A DNA stretch of 64,000 nt, from contig NZ_FONE01000003.1 in assembly GCF_900112825.1 (NCBI RefSeq), positions 1-64,000 of the forward strand, in the 5' to 3' direction. The first letter of the stretch is position 1. The number at the start of each line of letters is the position of its first letter. The DNA comes from Nitrosomonas sp. Nm166. Its GTDB lineage: Bacteria; Pseudomonadota; Gammaproteobacteria; Burkholderiales; Nitrosomonadaceae. Shown piece after piece: positions 48,049-55,434 of this stretch. A program made the translations under genes and the position numbers. Below the pieces are notes generated by a model. That model did no database searches, had not been told where the DNA came from, and saw only the letters and a list, made by a program, of their open reading frames with translations.

Positions 48049-48774
48049 TTAAGGCCGTGAAGGGAAGATGCCTTGCCATGCAATAATGCAGTTAACCGTG
48101 GTGTATGGCTGCATGATTGAAAACGGTTGAGACCCTCCGGCATTATCGACGGTGACCGCGGTGCTTGTCGTGGTGGTGACATTCACGCCATTCAGGGTGG
48201 TTTCAATCGAGGCTGCATTCATGTTGACATTGGGCGCCGAGGCAGAATAGGCGGAATTCAATCCTTTCGCATTCGCTAATGAATTCCCTTCAGCGGTTTT
48301 TTTATCAGCATCGCTATTCACTGCTTTGAGTATTGAAGTTGCCGTGGCACCGGGCGCTACTGCCGAAGTAGAGGTCGAAACGGCGGTGGCCGGATGGGTG
48401 TGTGTGGGCATATTATTCACTGTCAGTGCCATATTCTCCGTGCCACCGGTTTGCCCCAGTGTGAACATTGAACCACCCAGATGTTGGCCTTGATGAACAG
48501 CTACTTTTCCGCGCATGTCTGGCAAGGCAAAGTTTGTCGTGCCATTGCCGCCATAAGTCGTACCAATCAGCGCAAAAAGCGCCTGATATTGACTGATGGG
48601 GAGTAGCTGCCCGTCACATGGATACCATCCGTTGGGTGCAAAATTAAATGCCACATAGTTGATTTCACCCACAAAGGGTTCCATGCCGGCTGTGGCATGA
48701 TCCGGTGTGGCAATCATAAGCGCCATGGCTGCCGTGAGGGTTAAAAAATCCTGGGTCTGCTTTGTGTGTTTCAT
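48049..48774 (-). CDS. Exported phage tail-collar domain protein
   Basis: A 241-residue protein with a signal peptide (FLTLTAAMALMIATPDHATA) and a Tail Collar domain: the block EPFVGEINYVAFNFAPNGWYPCDGQLLPISQYQALFALIGTTYGGNGTTNFALPDMRGK is typical, as is the His-rich NNMPTHTHPA. Similar proteins are called microcystin-dependent proteins (MdpB-like). The domain comes from phage tail fibres, but stand-alone exported forms are widespread and their job is not known. A Ser/Thr/Ala-rich stretch fills the C-terminal half and the end PFSIMQPYTTVNCIIAWQG is conserved. Confidence 0.85.
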   Translation of the reverse strand: MKHTKQTQDFLTLTAAMALMIATPDHATAGMEPFVGEINYVAFNFAPNGWYPCDGQLLPISQYQALFALIGTTYGGNGTTNFALPDMRGKVAVHQGQHLGGSMFTLGQTGGTENMALTVNNMPTHTHPATAVSTSTSAVAPGATATSILKAVNSDADKKTAEGNSLANAKGLNSAYSASAPNVNMNAASIETTLNGVNVTTTTSTAVTVDNAGGSQPFSIMQPYTTVNCIIAWQGIFPSRP

Positions 48775-49012
48775 GAATTTTTCCTTTTAATCAAGATGGG
48801 AGTTGCCGCTGCTGAGTTTTCTTCTTTCTCAATGCAAGAGGATGAATATCGTAGCAGCATACCCATCCGGTCAAAATGTTTGAGTAAGACGTTTTATGCC
48901 TTTAATTTCACGGAAAAGGTCGGATAACTCCCCTCTGATCCTGAATTAAAATAAGTAATTACTTAGATTTCAGCTACAAGATTGTCAAGAGGATTTTTCG
49001 AGCGTAGGATTG

Positions 49013-49040
49013 ACTCCGTTATTTTAAAAAATAACGGAGT
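49013..49040 (+). other. Hairpin in the leader of the seven-repeat FG-GAP gene
   Basis: ACTCCGTTATTTT and AAATAACGGAGT form a near-perfect hairpin with almost no loop, 53 bases ahead of the ATG at 49093, in the 318-base gap between divergent genes. No T-run follows on the plus strand, so it is not a normal terminator; it may affect mRNA stability, or be a protein site. Confidence 0.55.
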
Positions 49041-49092
49041 AGATACTTCTTTCAAGTAGATTTTTTGATAAATTTTTTGAAGGAGTCTTAAA

Positions 49093-51084
49093 ATGGCAAT
49101 AACAACAATCAATTTATCCAGTCTTGATGGTAGCAATGGTTTCCGCGTGGATGGGGCAGCGGCGTATGATTTATCGGGTCGTTCTGTCAGCAATGCCGGA
49201 GATGTCAATGGCGACGGCTTCGATGATGTGATTATCGGTGCGTACGGTGCTGACCCGAACGGTGATTTGTCCGGCTCCAGTTACGTGGTGTTTGGCAAGG
49301 CTTCCGGTTTTGACGCAACGTTGGATTTATCCAGTCTCGATGGCAGTAACGGTTTTCGTATGGATGGGGTGGCAACGTATGATAGATCGGGCAGATCGGT
49401 CAGCAATGCGGGAGATATCAACGATGATGGTTTTGCTGATTTAATCGTCGGTGCTCGTACAGCTGACAACTACTCCGGCTCCAGTTACGTGGTGTTTGGC
49501 AAGGCTTCCGGTTTTGACGCAACGTTGGATTTATCCAGTCTCGACAGCAGCAACGGTTTCTCTTTGGAGGGAGCGGCCGCAGGTGATTATTCGGGCACTT
49601 CGGTGAGCAACGCAGGAGATGTCAATGGCGATGGGTTTGCTGATTTGCTTGTCAGTGCAACTGGAGCTGAACCGAACGGAATCTACGATGCTGGCTCCAG
49701 TTACGTGGTGTTTGGCAAGGCGTCCGGTTTTGATGCAACGTTGGATTTATCCAGTCTCGATGGCAGTAACGGTTTTCGTATGGATGGAGTTGCGTCGGGT
49801 GATGCGTCGGGCAATTCGGTCAGCAGTGCCGGGGATGTTAACGGCGACGGTTTTGTTGATGTGCTTGTTGGCGCTTTCCATACTAACCCGAGCGGCCTTA
49901 ACTCCGGTTCTAGTTACGTGGTATTTGGCAAGGCTTCCGGTTTTGGCGCTACGCTGGCTCTATCCAGTCTCGATGGCAGTAACGGTTTCCGCATAGATGG
50001 GGAAGCTGCGTTTGATTCTTTGGGCAATTCGGTTAGCAGTGCTGGGGACGTCAACGGCGACGGTTTTACTGATTTGATCGTTGGGGCATATAGAACTGAC
50101 GTGAACGGATATAGCTCTGGCTCCAGCTACGTGGTATTCGGCAAAGCGTCTGGATTTGATTCCACGCTGGATCTGTCTAGCCTCGACGGTAATAACGGTT
50201 TCCGTCTCGATGGAGCGGATGGTGACAGAGCGGGTTCTTCGGTCAGCGACGCCGGAGACATAAACGGAGACGGTTTTGGTGATTTGCTCGTCGGTGCTCC
50301 TGAAGCTAGTCCGAATGGCCTTGTCTCCGGCTCTAGTTACGTGGTGTTTGGTAAGGCTTCTGGTTTTGACGCAACGCTGGATTTATCCAGTCTCGATGAC
50401 AGCAATGGTTTCCGCCTGGATGGGGTGGCGGAGCGTGACTATTCGGGCAGATCGGTTAGTAGTGCAGGCGACGTCAACGGCGATGGCTTTGATGATTTGC
50501 TTATCGGTGCATACGGTGCTGACCCGAACGGTGATTTGTCCGGCTCCAGCTACGTGGTGTTTGGCAAAAGCGACTTTGGCGGCGGCAGTGTGATTGAGGG
50601 CACGCCCGGGGATGATATTCTCAAAGGCACACCGGCGGCAGAAGTCTTTGAGGCGGGTGACGGCAATGATCGAATGATCGGCCGCGGTGGCGCGGATGAG
50701 TTTCATGGTGATGCAGGCAATGACTATATTCGGGTATCCGACCTTGGCTTCCGTTTAGTGGATGGAGGCATTGGCAATGATACCCTGGCTTTGGGCGGCA
50801 GCGGTTTGAATCTGAATCTGACCGATATGGCCGGCAAGATCAGCGGCATCGAAGCTATTCGCCTGTTTGGCACCGGAGACAATACCTTGACGTTAACGGC
50901 AGCGGATGTACTCAATCTGTCGGATACTATTAATACCTTGAGAGTCAATGGCAATGAGGGTGATCGTATTGTTGGATTAAGCCATGGCTGGGGAGATGGC
51001 GGTGTTCATGGTGATTTTCATACTTACTTTAATGATGCGGCAGTGCTGCTGGTTGGCGTTCACGTGGCAACAGATTTTGCTTAA
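49093..51084 (+). CDS. Seven-repeat FG-GAP/RTX protein, probable type I secretion substrate
   Basis: A 663-residue protein without a signal peptide. Seven FG-GAP repeats of about 68-70 residues fill residues 1-490. Each starts LSSLDGSNGFR and contains a calcium loop (DVNGDGFDD) and GSSYVVFGKASGFDATL. Seven is the number needed to close an integrin-alpha-like beta-propeller. A short RTX part follows (GTPGDDILKG, GDGNDRMIGRGGADEFHG), then a C-terminal module of about 120 residues ending LLVGVHVATDFA that matches the end of the protein at 3814-5475 nearly residue for residue. Type I secretion to the cell surface or medium is likely. A TTGAAGGAG site precedes the ATG. The repeats are also close at DNA level. 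Confidence 0.88.
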   Translation: MAITTINLSSLDGSNGFRVDGAAAYDLSGRSVSNAGDVNGDGFDDVIIGAYGADPNGDLSGSSYVVFGKASGFDATLDLSSLDGSNGFRMDGVATYDRSGRSVSNAGDINDDGFADLIVGARTADNYSGSSYVVFGKASGFDATLDLSSLDSSNGFSLEGAAAGDYSGTSVSNAGDVNGDGFADLLVSATGAEPNGIYDAGSSYVVFGKASGFDATLDLSSLDGSNGFRMDGVASGDASGNSVSSAGDVNGDGFVDVLVGAFHTNPSGLNSGSSYVVFGKASGFGATLALSSLDGSNGFRIDGEAAFDSLGNSVSSAGDVNGDGFTDLIVGAYRTDVNGYSSGSSYVVFGKASGFDSTLDLSSLDGNNGFRLDGADGDRAGSSVSDAGDINGDGFGDLLVGAPEASPNGLVSGSSYVVFGKASGFDATLDLSSLDDSNGFRLDGVAERDYSGRSVSSAGDVNGDGFDDLLIGAYGADPNGDLSGSSYVVFGKSDFGGGSVIEGTPGDDILKGTPAAEVFEAGDGNDRMIGRGGADEFHGDAGNDYIRVSDLGFRLVDGGIGNDTLALGGSGLNLNLTDMAGKISGIEAIRLFGTGDNTLTLTAADVLNLSDTINTLRVNGNEGDRIVGLSHGWGDGGVHGDFHTYFNDAAVLLVGVHVATDFA

Positions 51085-51099
51085 ACGACGCTGAATGAC

Positions 51100-51169
51100 T
51101 GTCATTTCGAGCGCAGCGAGAAATCTGTGTTGTTGATTCCAAAGATTCCTCATTGCGTTCGGAATGACA
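51100..51169. repeat. Short imperfect inverted repeat
   Basis: TGTCATTTCGAGCGCAGCGA on the left pairs imperfectly with TTGCGTTCGGAATGACA on the right, enclosing about 15 bases. Elements of this form, with 'GTCATTTCGAGCG...' ends, are common between genes in many bacteria. It lies 15 bases after the FG-GAP stop and may act as its transcript end. Confidence 0.8.
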
Positions 51170-51365
51170 AATGCTTAAATTGCAGCGTTTTGCCGGATTT
51201 CTCCGGCGTTTCCGGGGAAAAAATCATGAAATTCATGTCATTATTTGTGATGAAAGCATTGGTGTCCGGGCATTGACAATACGATACCTGCCAAAATTCA
51301 GCGCTGGCTAGTCGATCTGCAAGATTTCTTTCAGCACTCTTAACAAGCCCATTGTATTTGCTCAT
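51150..51365 (-). CDS. Possible small protein coupled to fic, unknown function
   Basis: A 71-residue frame whose ATG (51363-51365) overlaps the fic stop (ATGA), the layout of a translationally coupled second gene. The sequence ([18 protein letters not shown], then [14 protein letters not shown]) shows no known domain. Its 3' end runs into the short inverted repeat at 51100-51169, so a longer gene may have been truncated. It could be a fic partner or a chance frame; the overlap is the only support. Confidence 0.3.
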   Translation of the reverse strand: MSKYNGLVKSAERNLADRLASAEFWQVSYCQCPDTNAFITNNDMNFMIFSPETPEKSGKTLQFKHLSFRTQ

Positions 51366-52474
51366 GATTCCCGGTTATAGGGTATGAAAGTATTACCTTC
51401 ACGCGTCAATAATTGCATTAGTTTAGGATGGATGAACAGCTTTTCCCGTCCTATTTGCTTTTCTACCAGCACGCCAATGCTGGCAAGTTCCTTCAAATAG
51501 TTTGATGCGGCCTGGCGCTTGGCGATTCCGGCTTGGCTTAAGTTATGGATGCGGCAATAGGGTAATTCGAAAATCAAATTGACCAGTTCATGGCTATATA
51601 TTTTAGGCGCTTGCAGGCGTATATGCTCGCGGGTATGGTCTGACAGTGCGCGAATTGCAGCGATTTTGGCTATCGTCCAGACAGCAGTTTCCTCTACACC
51701 CTTAAGAACATAAATAAGCCATTCCTCCCATGCTTGTTCCCGGGTTACTTTCAATAACAGGTGATAATAGTCGGCTTTATGGCCAATGATGTAGCGGCTA
51801 AGATACAGGATCGGCAGGGTCAGCAGGTTTTCCTGAATCAGGAACAAGCTGTTGAGTACCCGGCCTGTACGGCCGTTGCCATCCGTAAAGGGATGGATTG
51901 CCTCAAATTGGTAATGCGCGACGGCCATGCGTACTAACGGATCCAGCTCAATTTGTTCGTGCAAGAAACGCTCCCAATTGGCTAGCAGCGAACGAAGAAG
52001 CTGCTCACCAACCGGCGGTGTATAAATCACATCACCAGTCCGATCATTCGCCAATGTAGTGCCAGGCACTTTGCGCACTGTCATTTCCACGCCTTTGATC
52101 TGGCTGCATACCGCTTCTGCGGTGGTGGTATTCAGCGGACGATCACGTAAGGCCACATAACCCTTAAGTAATGCATGGCTATAGCGCAAAGCTTCTCTGG
52201 TGGCAGGATCCGCCTGTCCTTCTCCATGTAAGTGCTGAAACAATTGATCGGTTGTTGTCACGATATTTTCAATCTCAGAACTGGCGCGGGCTTCTAGCAA
52301 TGGCAGCGTGTTAATCAACATACCCTGATTAGGTATCAATTCGGCAGCCTGCTTAAGCTCAGCCAATGCTGTTCTGGCTGCAATGCACTGTTTCAAGACA
52401 GCCTTGGTTTCCAAATCAACCTTGGGCGGCAATTCTGGCAGCGTGTTATAGGGTTGATCCGGTTCCCAGGCCAT
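51362..52474 (-). CDS. Fic family protein with C-terminal winged helix
   Basis: A 370-residue Fic enzyme. These proteins usually transfer AMP from ATP to target proteins. The active-site motif [12 protein letters not shown] is complete (residues 194-205). The N-terminus holds the self-inhibition motif of class II Fic proteins, seen as S65...E69-N70 (SSEIEN), whose glutamate blocks ATP. The C-terminal part ([56 protein letters not shown]) is a winged helix that could bind DNA. Repeated ATCGACA-type words in the upstream region are good candidates for its own operator. Target proteins are not known. Confidence 0.92.
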   Translation of the reverse strand: MAWEPDQPYNTLPELPPKVDLETKAVLKQCIAARTALAELKQAAELIPNQGMLINTLPLLEARASSEIENIVTTTDQLFQHLHGEGQADPATREALRYSHALLKGYVALRDRPLNTTTAEAVCSQIKGVEMTVRKVPGTTLANDRTGDVIYTPPVGEQLLRSLLANWERFLHEQIELDPLVRMAVAHYQFEAIHPFTDGNGRTGRVLNSLFLIQENLLTLPILYLSRYIIGHKADYYHLLLKVTREQAWEEWLIYVLKGVEETAVWTIAKIAAIRALSDHTREHIRLQAPKIYSHELVNLIFELPYCRIHNLSQAGIAKRQAASNYLKELASIGVLVEKQIGREKLFIHPKLMQLLTREGNTFIPYNRES

Positions 52475-52500
52475 TTTAAATCATGCTTATATTTTTTGAT

Positions 52501-52586
52501 TTTATCGACACGTTCCAAGCTTATGTCGATATCAGCGACACGTCAATATCATATATCGATACTTATGGGTTTTATCGACACATTCC
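52501..52586 (-). promoter_or_regulatory. Candidate fic operator, repeated TATCGACA words
   Basis: TTTATCGACACGTTCC at 52501-52516 recurs as TTTATCGACACATTCC at 52571-52586. Between them lie the reverse form TGTCGATA (52524-52531), a GCGACACG and the palindrome TATCGATA (52554-52561). The cluster starts 27 bases ahead of the fic start codon. Repeats of one half-site in both orientations suggest cooperative binding, perhaps by the winged helix of Fic itself. Confidence 0.5.
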
Positions 52587-52691
52587 TGGTTAACAAGCTG
52601 CTGAAAATGGTTCCGAAGGCAGCCGGTTGCTTGCAAAAACGGGTGAAAAAGCGCAGCGTATGCTTGATAAATGAGCATGTTGCGCCTGTAG

Positions 52692-52763
52692 AATATTTAC
52701 TTTGTTATTTTGAAAAATACCGGAGGCCGGTAAATTGGAATTCACAGGCTTACCCCAATCTAC
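52692..52763. repeat. 72-bp direct repeat, left copy
   Basis: A 72-bp sequence starting AATATTTACTTTGTTATTTT and ending with a CTAC word recurs at 53765-53836 in the same orientation with about four differences. The two copies enclose the VapBC-like pair and a palindromic element. Confidence 0.92.
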
Positions 52764-52839
52764 TGACACTAAAATGTTCATGCACTAATTTTATTCCACA
52801 AGTTAATTTCAATGGCATGTTTTAATTGGTTGTGCCAAA

Positions 52840-53118
52840 ATGATAAATATTATGCCAAAATTATTCACACAAACCGAAGTTCAGCTCGATCCCCAGGGAC
52901 GCTTGGTGATACCTGCACCGCTCAGGCGCTCGCTGGGATTTGAGTCTGGAGATCACTTAATTGCCCGTATGGAAGATGGGCGTTTGATTCTGGAAAAAGC
53001 CAAAACGGTCAAACAGCGTCTCAAGAATCGCTTTGCTCATTTGCCACCAACTGCCAGCTTGACTGAAGAACTGATTGCGGAGCGGCGGGAAGAGGCGAAG
53101 CGGGAAGCCAATGAATGA
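52840..53118 (+). CDS. AbrB/MazE-type antitoxin (VapB-like)
   Basis: A 92-residue antitoxin with a swapped-hairpin AbrB DNA-binding domain at the N-terminus (VQLDPQGRLVIPAPLRRSLGFESGDHLIARMEDGRLILE) and a charged C-terminal tail (LTEELIAERREEAKREANE) of the type that wraps the toxin. Start unclear: ATG 52840 or the in-frame ATG 52852; neither has a strong ribosome binding site. It overlaps the toxin gene by four bases (ATGA at 53115-53118). By analogy it neutralises the PIN toxin and represses its own promoter. Confidence 0.88.
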   Translation: MINIMPKLFTQTEVQLDPQGRLVIPAPLRRSLGFESGDHLIARMEDGRLILEKAKTVKQRLKNRFAHLPPTASLTEELIAERREEAKREANE

Positions 53119-53495
53119 CAACTGTTCTTGACGCTTCCGCTTTGCTCAGCTTTTTGCAGGACGAACCAGGGAGCGATCAGGTGGAGGCGATTCTGCCGAA
53201 AGCGATTATCTCCAGCGTCAATTGGGCTGAAGTGGTGCAAAAATCGGTTATGGCGGGCGTTGATGTCAACGGAATGCGGGATGATCTTGAAGCGCTGGGG
53301 CTGAAGGTCTTTCCCTTTACCGCCGAGGAAGCCGAGCTTGCTGGCCGGCTTTGGCAACAGACCCGGCATGCTGGCTTATCGTTGGGAGATCGTGCCTGCC
53401 TGAGTGTAGGCATTCAATTGCAAGCCCCCGTCCTGACTGCGGATCAAATCTGGACTACGCTGGATTTGCCTGTTACTGTGCGGTGTATTCGTTAG
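53115..53495 (+). CDS. PIN-domain ribonuclease toxin (VapC-like)
   Basis: A 126-residue PIN-domain toxin that should cleave RNA (VapC enzymes cut tRNA or rRNA with magnesium). The acidic active-site residues are all present: Asp6 (VLDASALLSFL), Glu39 (NWAEVVQK), Asp92 (LGDRACL) and Asp110 (VLTADQIW). Length is normal. It is translationally coupled to the antitoxin gene. A palindromic element starts two bases after its stop. Confidence 0.92.
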   Translation: MTTVLDASALLSFLQDEPGSDQVEAILPKAIISSVNWAEVVQKSVMAGVDVNGMRDDLEALGLKVFPFTAEEAELAGRLWQQTRHAGLSLGDRACLSVGIQLQAPVLTADQIWTTLDLPVTVRCIR

Positions 53496-53496
53496 A

Positions 53497-53634
53497 AGGC
53501 CGTTGAAAAACTATCTGCGTTGCCGCTACGGTGTTAAAAACAGGCTCAAAATGCTTATTTATTACGCATAAACTGCGCTTTTTCGCCTGTTTTTGCCTTG
53601 TATCGGCTGCCTCTAAAACGTTTTTCAAAGGCCT
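53497..53634. repeat. Palindromic element, family C (MITE-like)
   Basis: A 138-bp imperfect palindrome with ends AGGCCGTTGAAAAAC / GTTTTTCAAAGGCCT and inner matching pairs (AACAGGC with GCCTGTT, ATGC with GCAT at the centre). It begins two bases after the vapC-like stop, lies inside the direct-repeat pair and has no coding capacity. Its hairpin with T-rich arms may end transcription of the toxin-antitoxin pair. Confidence 0.85.
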
Positions 53635-53764
53635 ATTAGGGCTTTAACCAGGCTGTTAAAAACAAGACCGGCAGAACATTCGATGCCGGACGGTTAGAAA
53701 AAGAGTATCAATCAATATCTCAACAGACAAACCGATCAGGCTGCCAGCAGAATTTTTCCAGCGT

Positions 53765-53836
53765 AATATTTACTTTGTTATTTTGAAAAATACCGGCGGC
53801 CGGTAAATTGGAGTTCACAGGCTTATCCCAGTCTAC
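53765..53836. repeat. 72-bp direct repeat, right copy
   Basis: Right copy of the repeat at 52692-52763, same orientation, 1073 bp apart. It lies in the gap between the family C palindrome and the zeta-like kinase gene. Confidence 0.92.
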
Positions 53837-53896
53837 CGGCTAGAACAATTGCGCATAGCTTCAGTTGCTTTGTTATTCATCCACCGGGAACCGGTT

Positions 53897-54487
53897 TTAT
53901 TTTTCTATCAAATTATCTGCTAGTAATTCCCTGGCCCAATCGGGCATTGTATGTTGCTGAAAATTAATGTGGTTATTACTGATTACAGCAACTTGCTGAA
54001 ACGGATTATCGGCGCTCGAATTATTCAGAATATAAGCACGGTCGCAGAGCGGTAGCGTTTGCTTGATAAGCTTTAATACTCTGGGAATCTGGCTAATCAC
54101 TTTTTCATCCGGAACAGCGTGTCCGCCTTTGCTGACACGCTGCGCTATGCGTGCCTGATTGAGTGCACTATCGCTCAGGTGAATGAATACCAGAATGATT
54201 TCATAACCCAGCGTTTTTGCTTGTGCGATAAAATCGATTTCCGAAGGATGCGAGAACGCTGTCTCAAAACAAAAGCTCCTTCCTTCCTGCAGTAGTTGCA
54301 ATCGCATTTGTTCCGCCAGAATTGCTGCCTCATAGCTGTGGGCTTCCGGTGCATGAGGATACTGCAGTTTTGCCACGATATCGGCATTCACAAACGGCAT
54401 GCCTCTGGGCGCCAATTGTGTGCGGTAAAAGGTGCTTTTGCCCGCACCATTTCCACCTGCCAGCACCCAAAGTTGTTTTTTTTGCAT
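53897..54487 (-). CDS. Zeta-toxin-like P-loop kinase
   Basis: A 196-residue P-loop kinase with Walker A GGNGAGKST (residues 11-19), the zeta-type NADIVAKLQYPHAPEAHSYEAA, FCFETAFSHPSEIDFI and the arginine-containing RIAQRVSKGGHAVPDEKV. Zeta toxins phosphorylate UDP-activated sugars and block wall synthesis; proteins of this shorter group are usually paired with an antitoxin. The gene follows the antitoxin gene directly (TGA then ATG), which supports a toxin-antitoxin pair. Whether it is truly toxic is not shown by sequence. Confidence 0.88.
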   Translation of the reverse strand: MQKKQLWVLAGGNGAGKSTFYRTQLAPRGMPFVNADIVAKLQYPHAPEAHSYEAAILAEQMRLQLLQEGRSFCFETAFSHPSEIDFIAQAKTLGYEIILVFIHLSDSALNQARIAQRVSKGGHAVPDEKVISQIPRVLKLIKQTLPLCDRAYILNNSSADNPFQQVAVISNNHINFQQHTMPDWARELLADNLIEK

Positions 54488-54904
54488 TCAAAGTACTGCT
54501 TCGCTCATTTCAATGAATTCACCTTGCTGGAATTTTCCGGTTTTTATTGTTCCATCCGGACTGATTTGTTCCAGATAACCAGGGTGCGTTAATGAGATCT
54601 GATACTTTATCGAACTGCTTACTACTGATTGCGGCAGTGTCCCATTCGCACGCTCAGTTTCAAGCGACTGAAATACTGCAACAGGATCAATGGGTTCACT
54701 ATGGATGGGCTCAACCTTGATTTTTGCCAGGCCCGCTGAAATCGACAATAGGTCATCCGGGTCCAGTATCCGGGATACGTTACGTCCCATTTCTGCCCAG
54801 TATTCAATCTGCTCAGCTGTGCTGCGATGAAACCGCTCACCGGCCAATGCTGCAGCCTGCATCAAATCTTCCTGCAAACGAATAGGAGAAGCCGACTTTG
54901 CCAT
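54488..54904 (-). CDS. ParD-like antitoxin partner of the zeta-like kinase
   Basis: A 138-residue protein. Its N-terminus (IRLQEDLMQAAALAGERFHRSTAEQIEYWAEMGRNVSRIL) is the signature of the ParD-like antitoxin family with a ribbon-helix-helix-type DNA-binding part. Its stop codon abuts the kinase start, so the two are co-translated. The C-terminal half (SSIKYQISLTHPGYLEQISPDGTIKTGKF) probably contacts the kinase. It should also repress the pair's promoter. Confidence 0.85.
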   Translation of the reverse strand: MAKSASPIRLQEDLMQAAALAGERFHRSTAEQIEYWAEMGRNVSRILDPDDLLSISAGLAKIKVEPIHSEPIDPVAVFQSLETERANGTLPQSVVSSSIKYQISLTHPGYLEQISPDGTIKTGKFQQGEFIEMSEAVL

Positions 54905-55110
54905 GGTTTTACCTCATTTTTTTGAAAAAGTAACCATTTGATTGTAGCAATTTGCTACAAGATTCTCTATATTTTTGATTCTGTTCATATCAAGAAAAAA
55001 CTGTCCGATTGTGTCGGCAACATTTTGTCCGTAGAGCAGCCTGTCCAGGTGTAGCGCTTTCGCTGAGGGTAGATGATCATGGTTGCTGATGCTTGCTGAA
55101 AATAATGAAG

Positions 55111-55290
55111 TCATTCAAGCGAAATAACCAGTTTCTTGCCCAGTGCTGCGGCGACCTTTTCAAGTTGTTTCAAAGTTGGGGAATGATGTGCGTCTTCCAA
55201 ACGTTTTGCGGCTGGCCAGGAAGTCTCCAAAGCGCGTGCAATTTCAGCCAGAGAACGGTCTCCACGTGCCAATCGAACCAGCAAGGCGGA
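55111..55290 (-). pseudogene. HicB-like antitoxin, C-terminal fragment
   Basis: The minus frame reads SALLVRLARGDRSLAEIARALETSWPAAKRLEDAHHSP then TLKQLEKVAAALGKKLVISLE and a TGA at 55111-55113. That is the helix-turn-helix end of HicB-type antitoxins. An in-frame TAG at 55291-55293 precedes it and there is no ATG and no toxin gene, so only a remnant is left. The flanking stretches 54905-55110 and 55294-55434 hold no other gene that can be supported. Confidence 0.7.
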
Positions 55291-55434
55291 CTATATCCGC
55301 GCGTCCGGGGTAAAGTAGTAGGGACTTAGGAATAACTTTAATCTGCTCAGTTCGTTACACCTGGTACCTCAACAGTAATTCCATCGGTTTCTGTCATGTC
55401 CCCTCACTTAGACCAGATCGTTTAGTCAAATCAT

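Noticed and set aside
47852-48079. A 75-residue frame on the minus strand
   Set aside because: It covers the family B palindromic element, whose sequence also recurs at 35115; it is not a gene.
54914-55114. A 66-residue minus-strand frame ahead of the ParD-like antitoxin
   Set aside because: No recognisable domain; it occupies the expected promoter region of the antitoxin-kinase pair.
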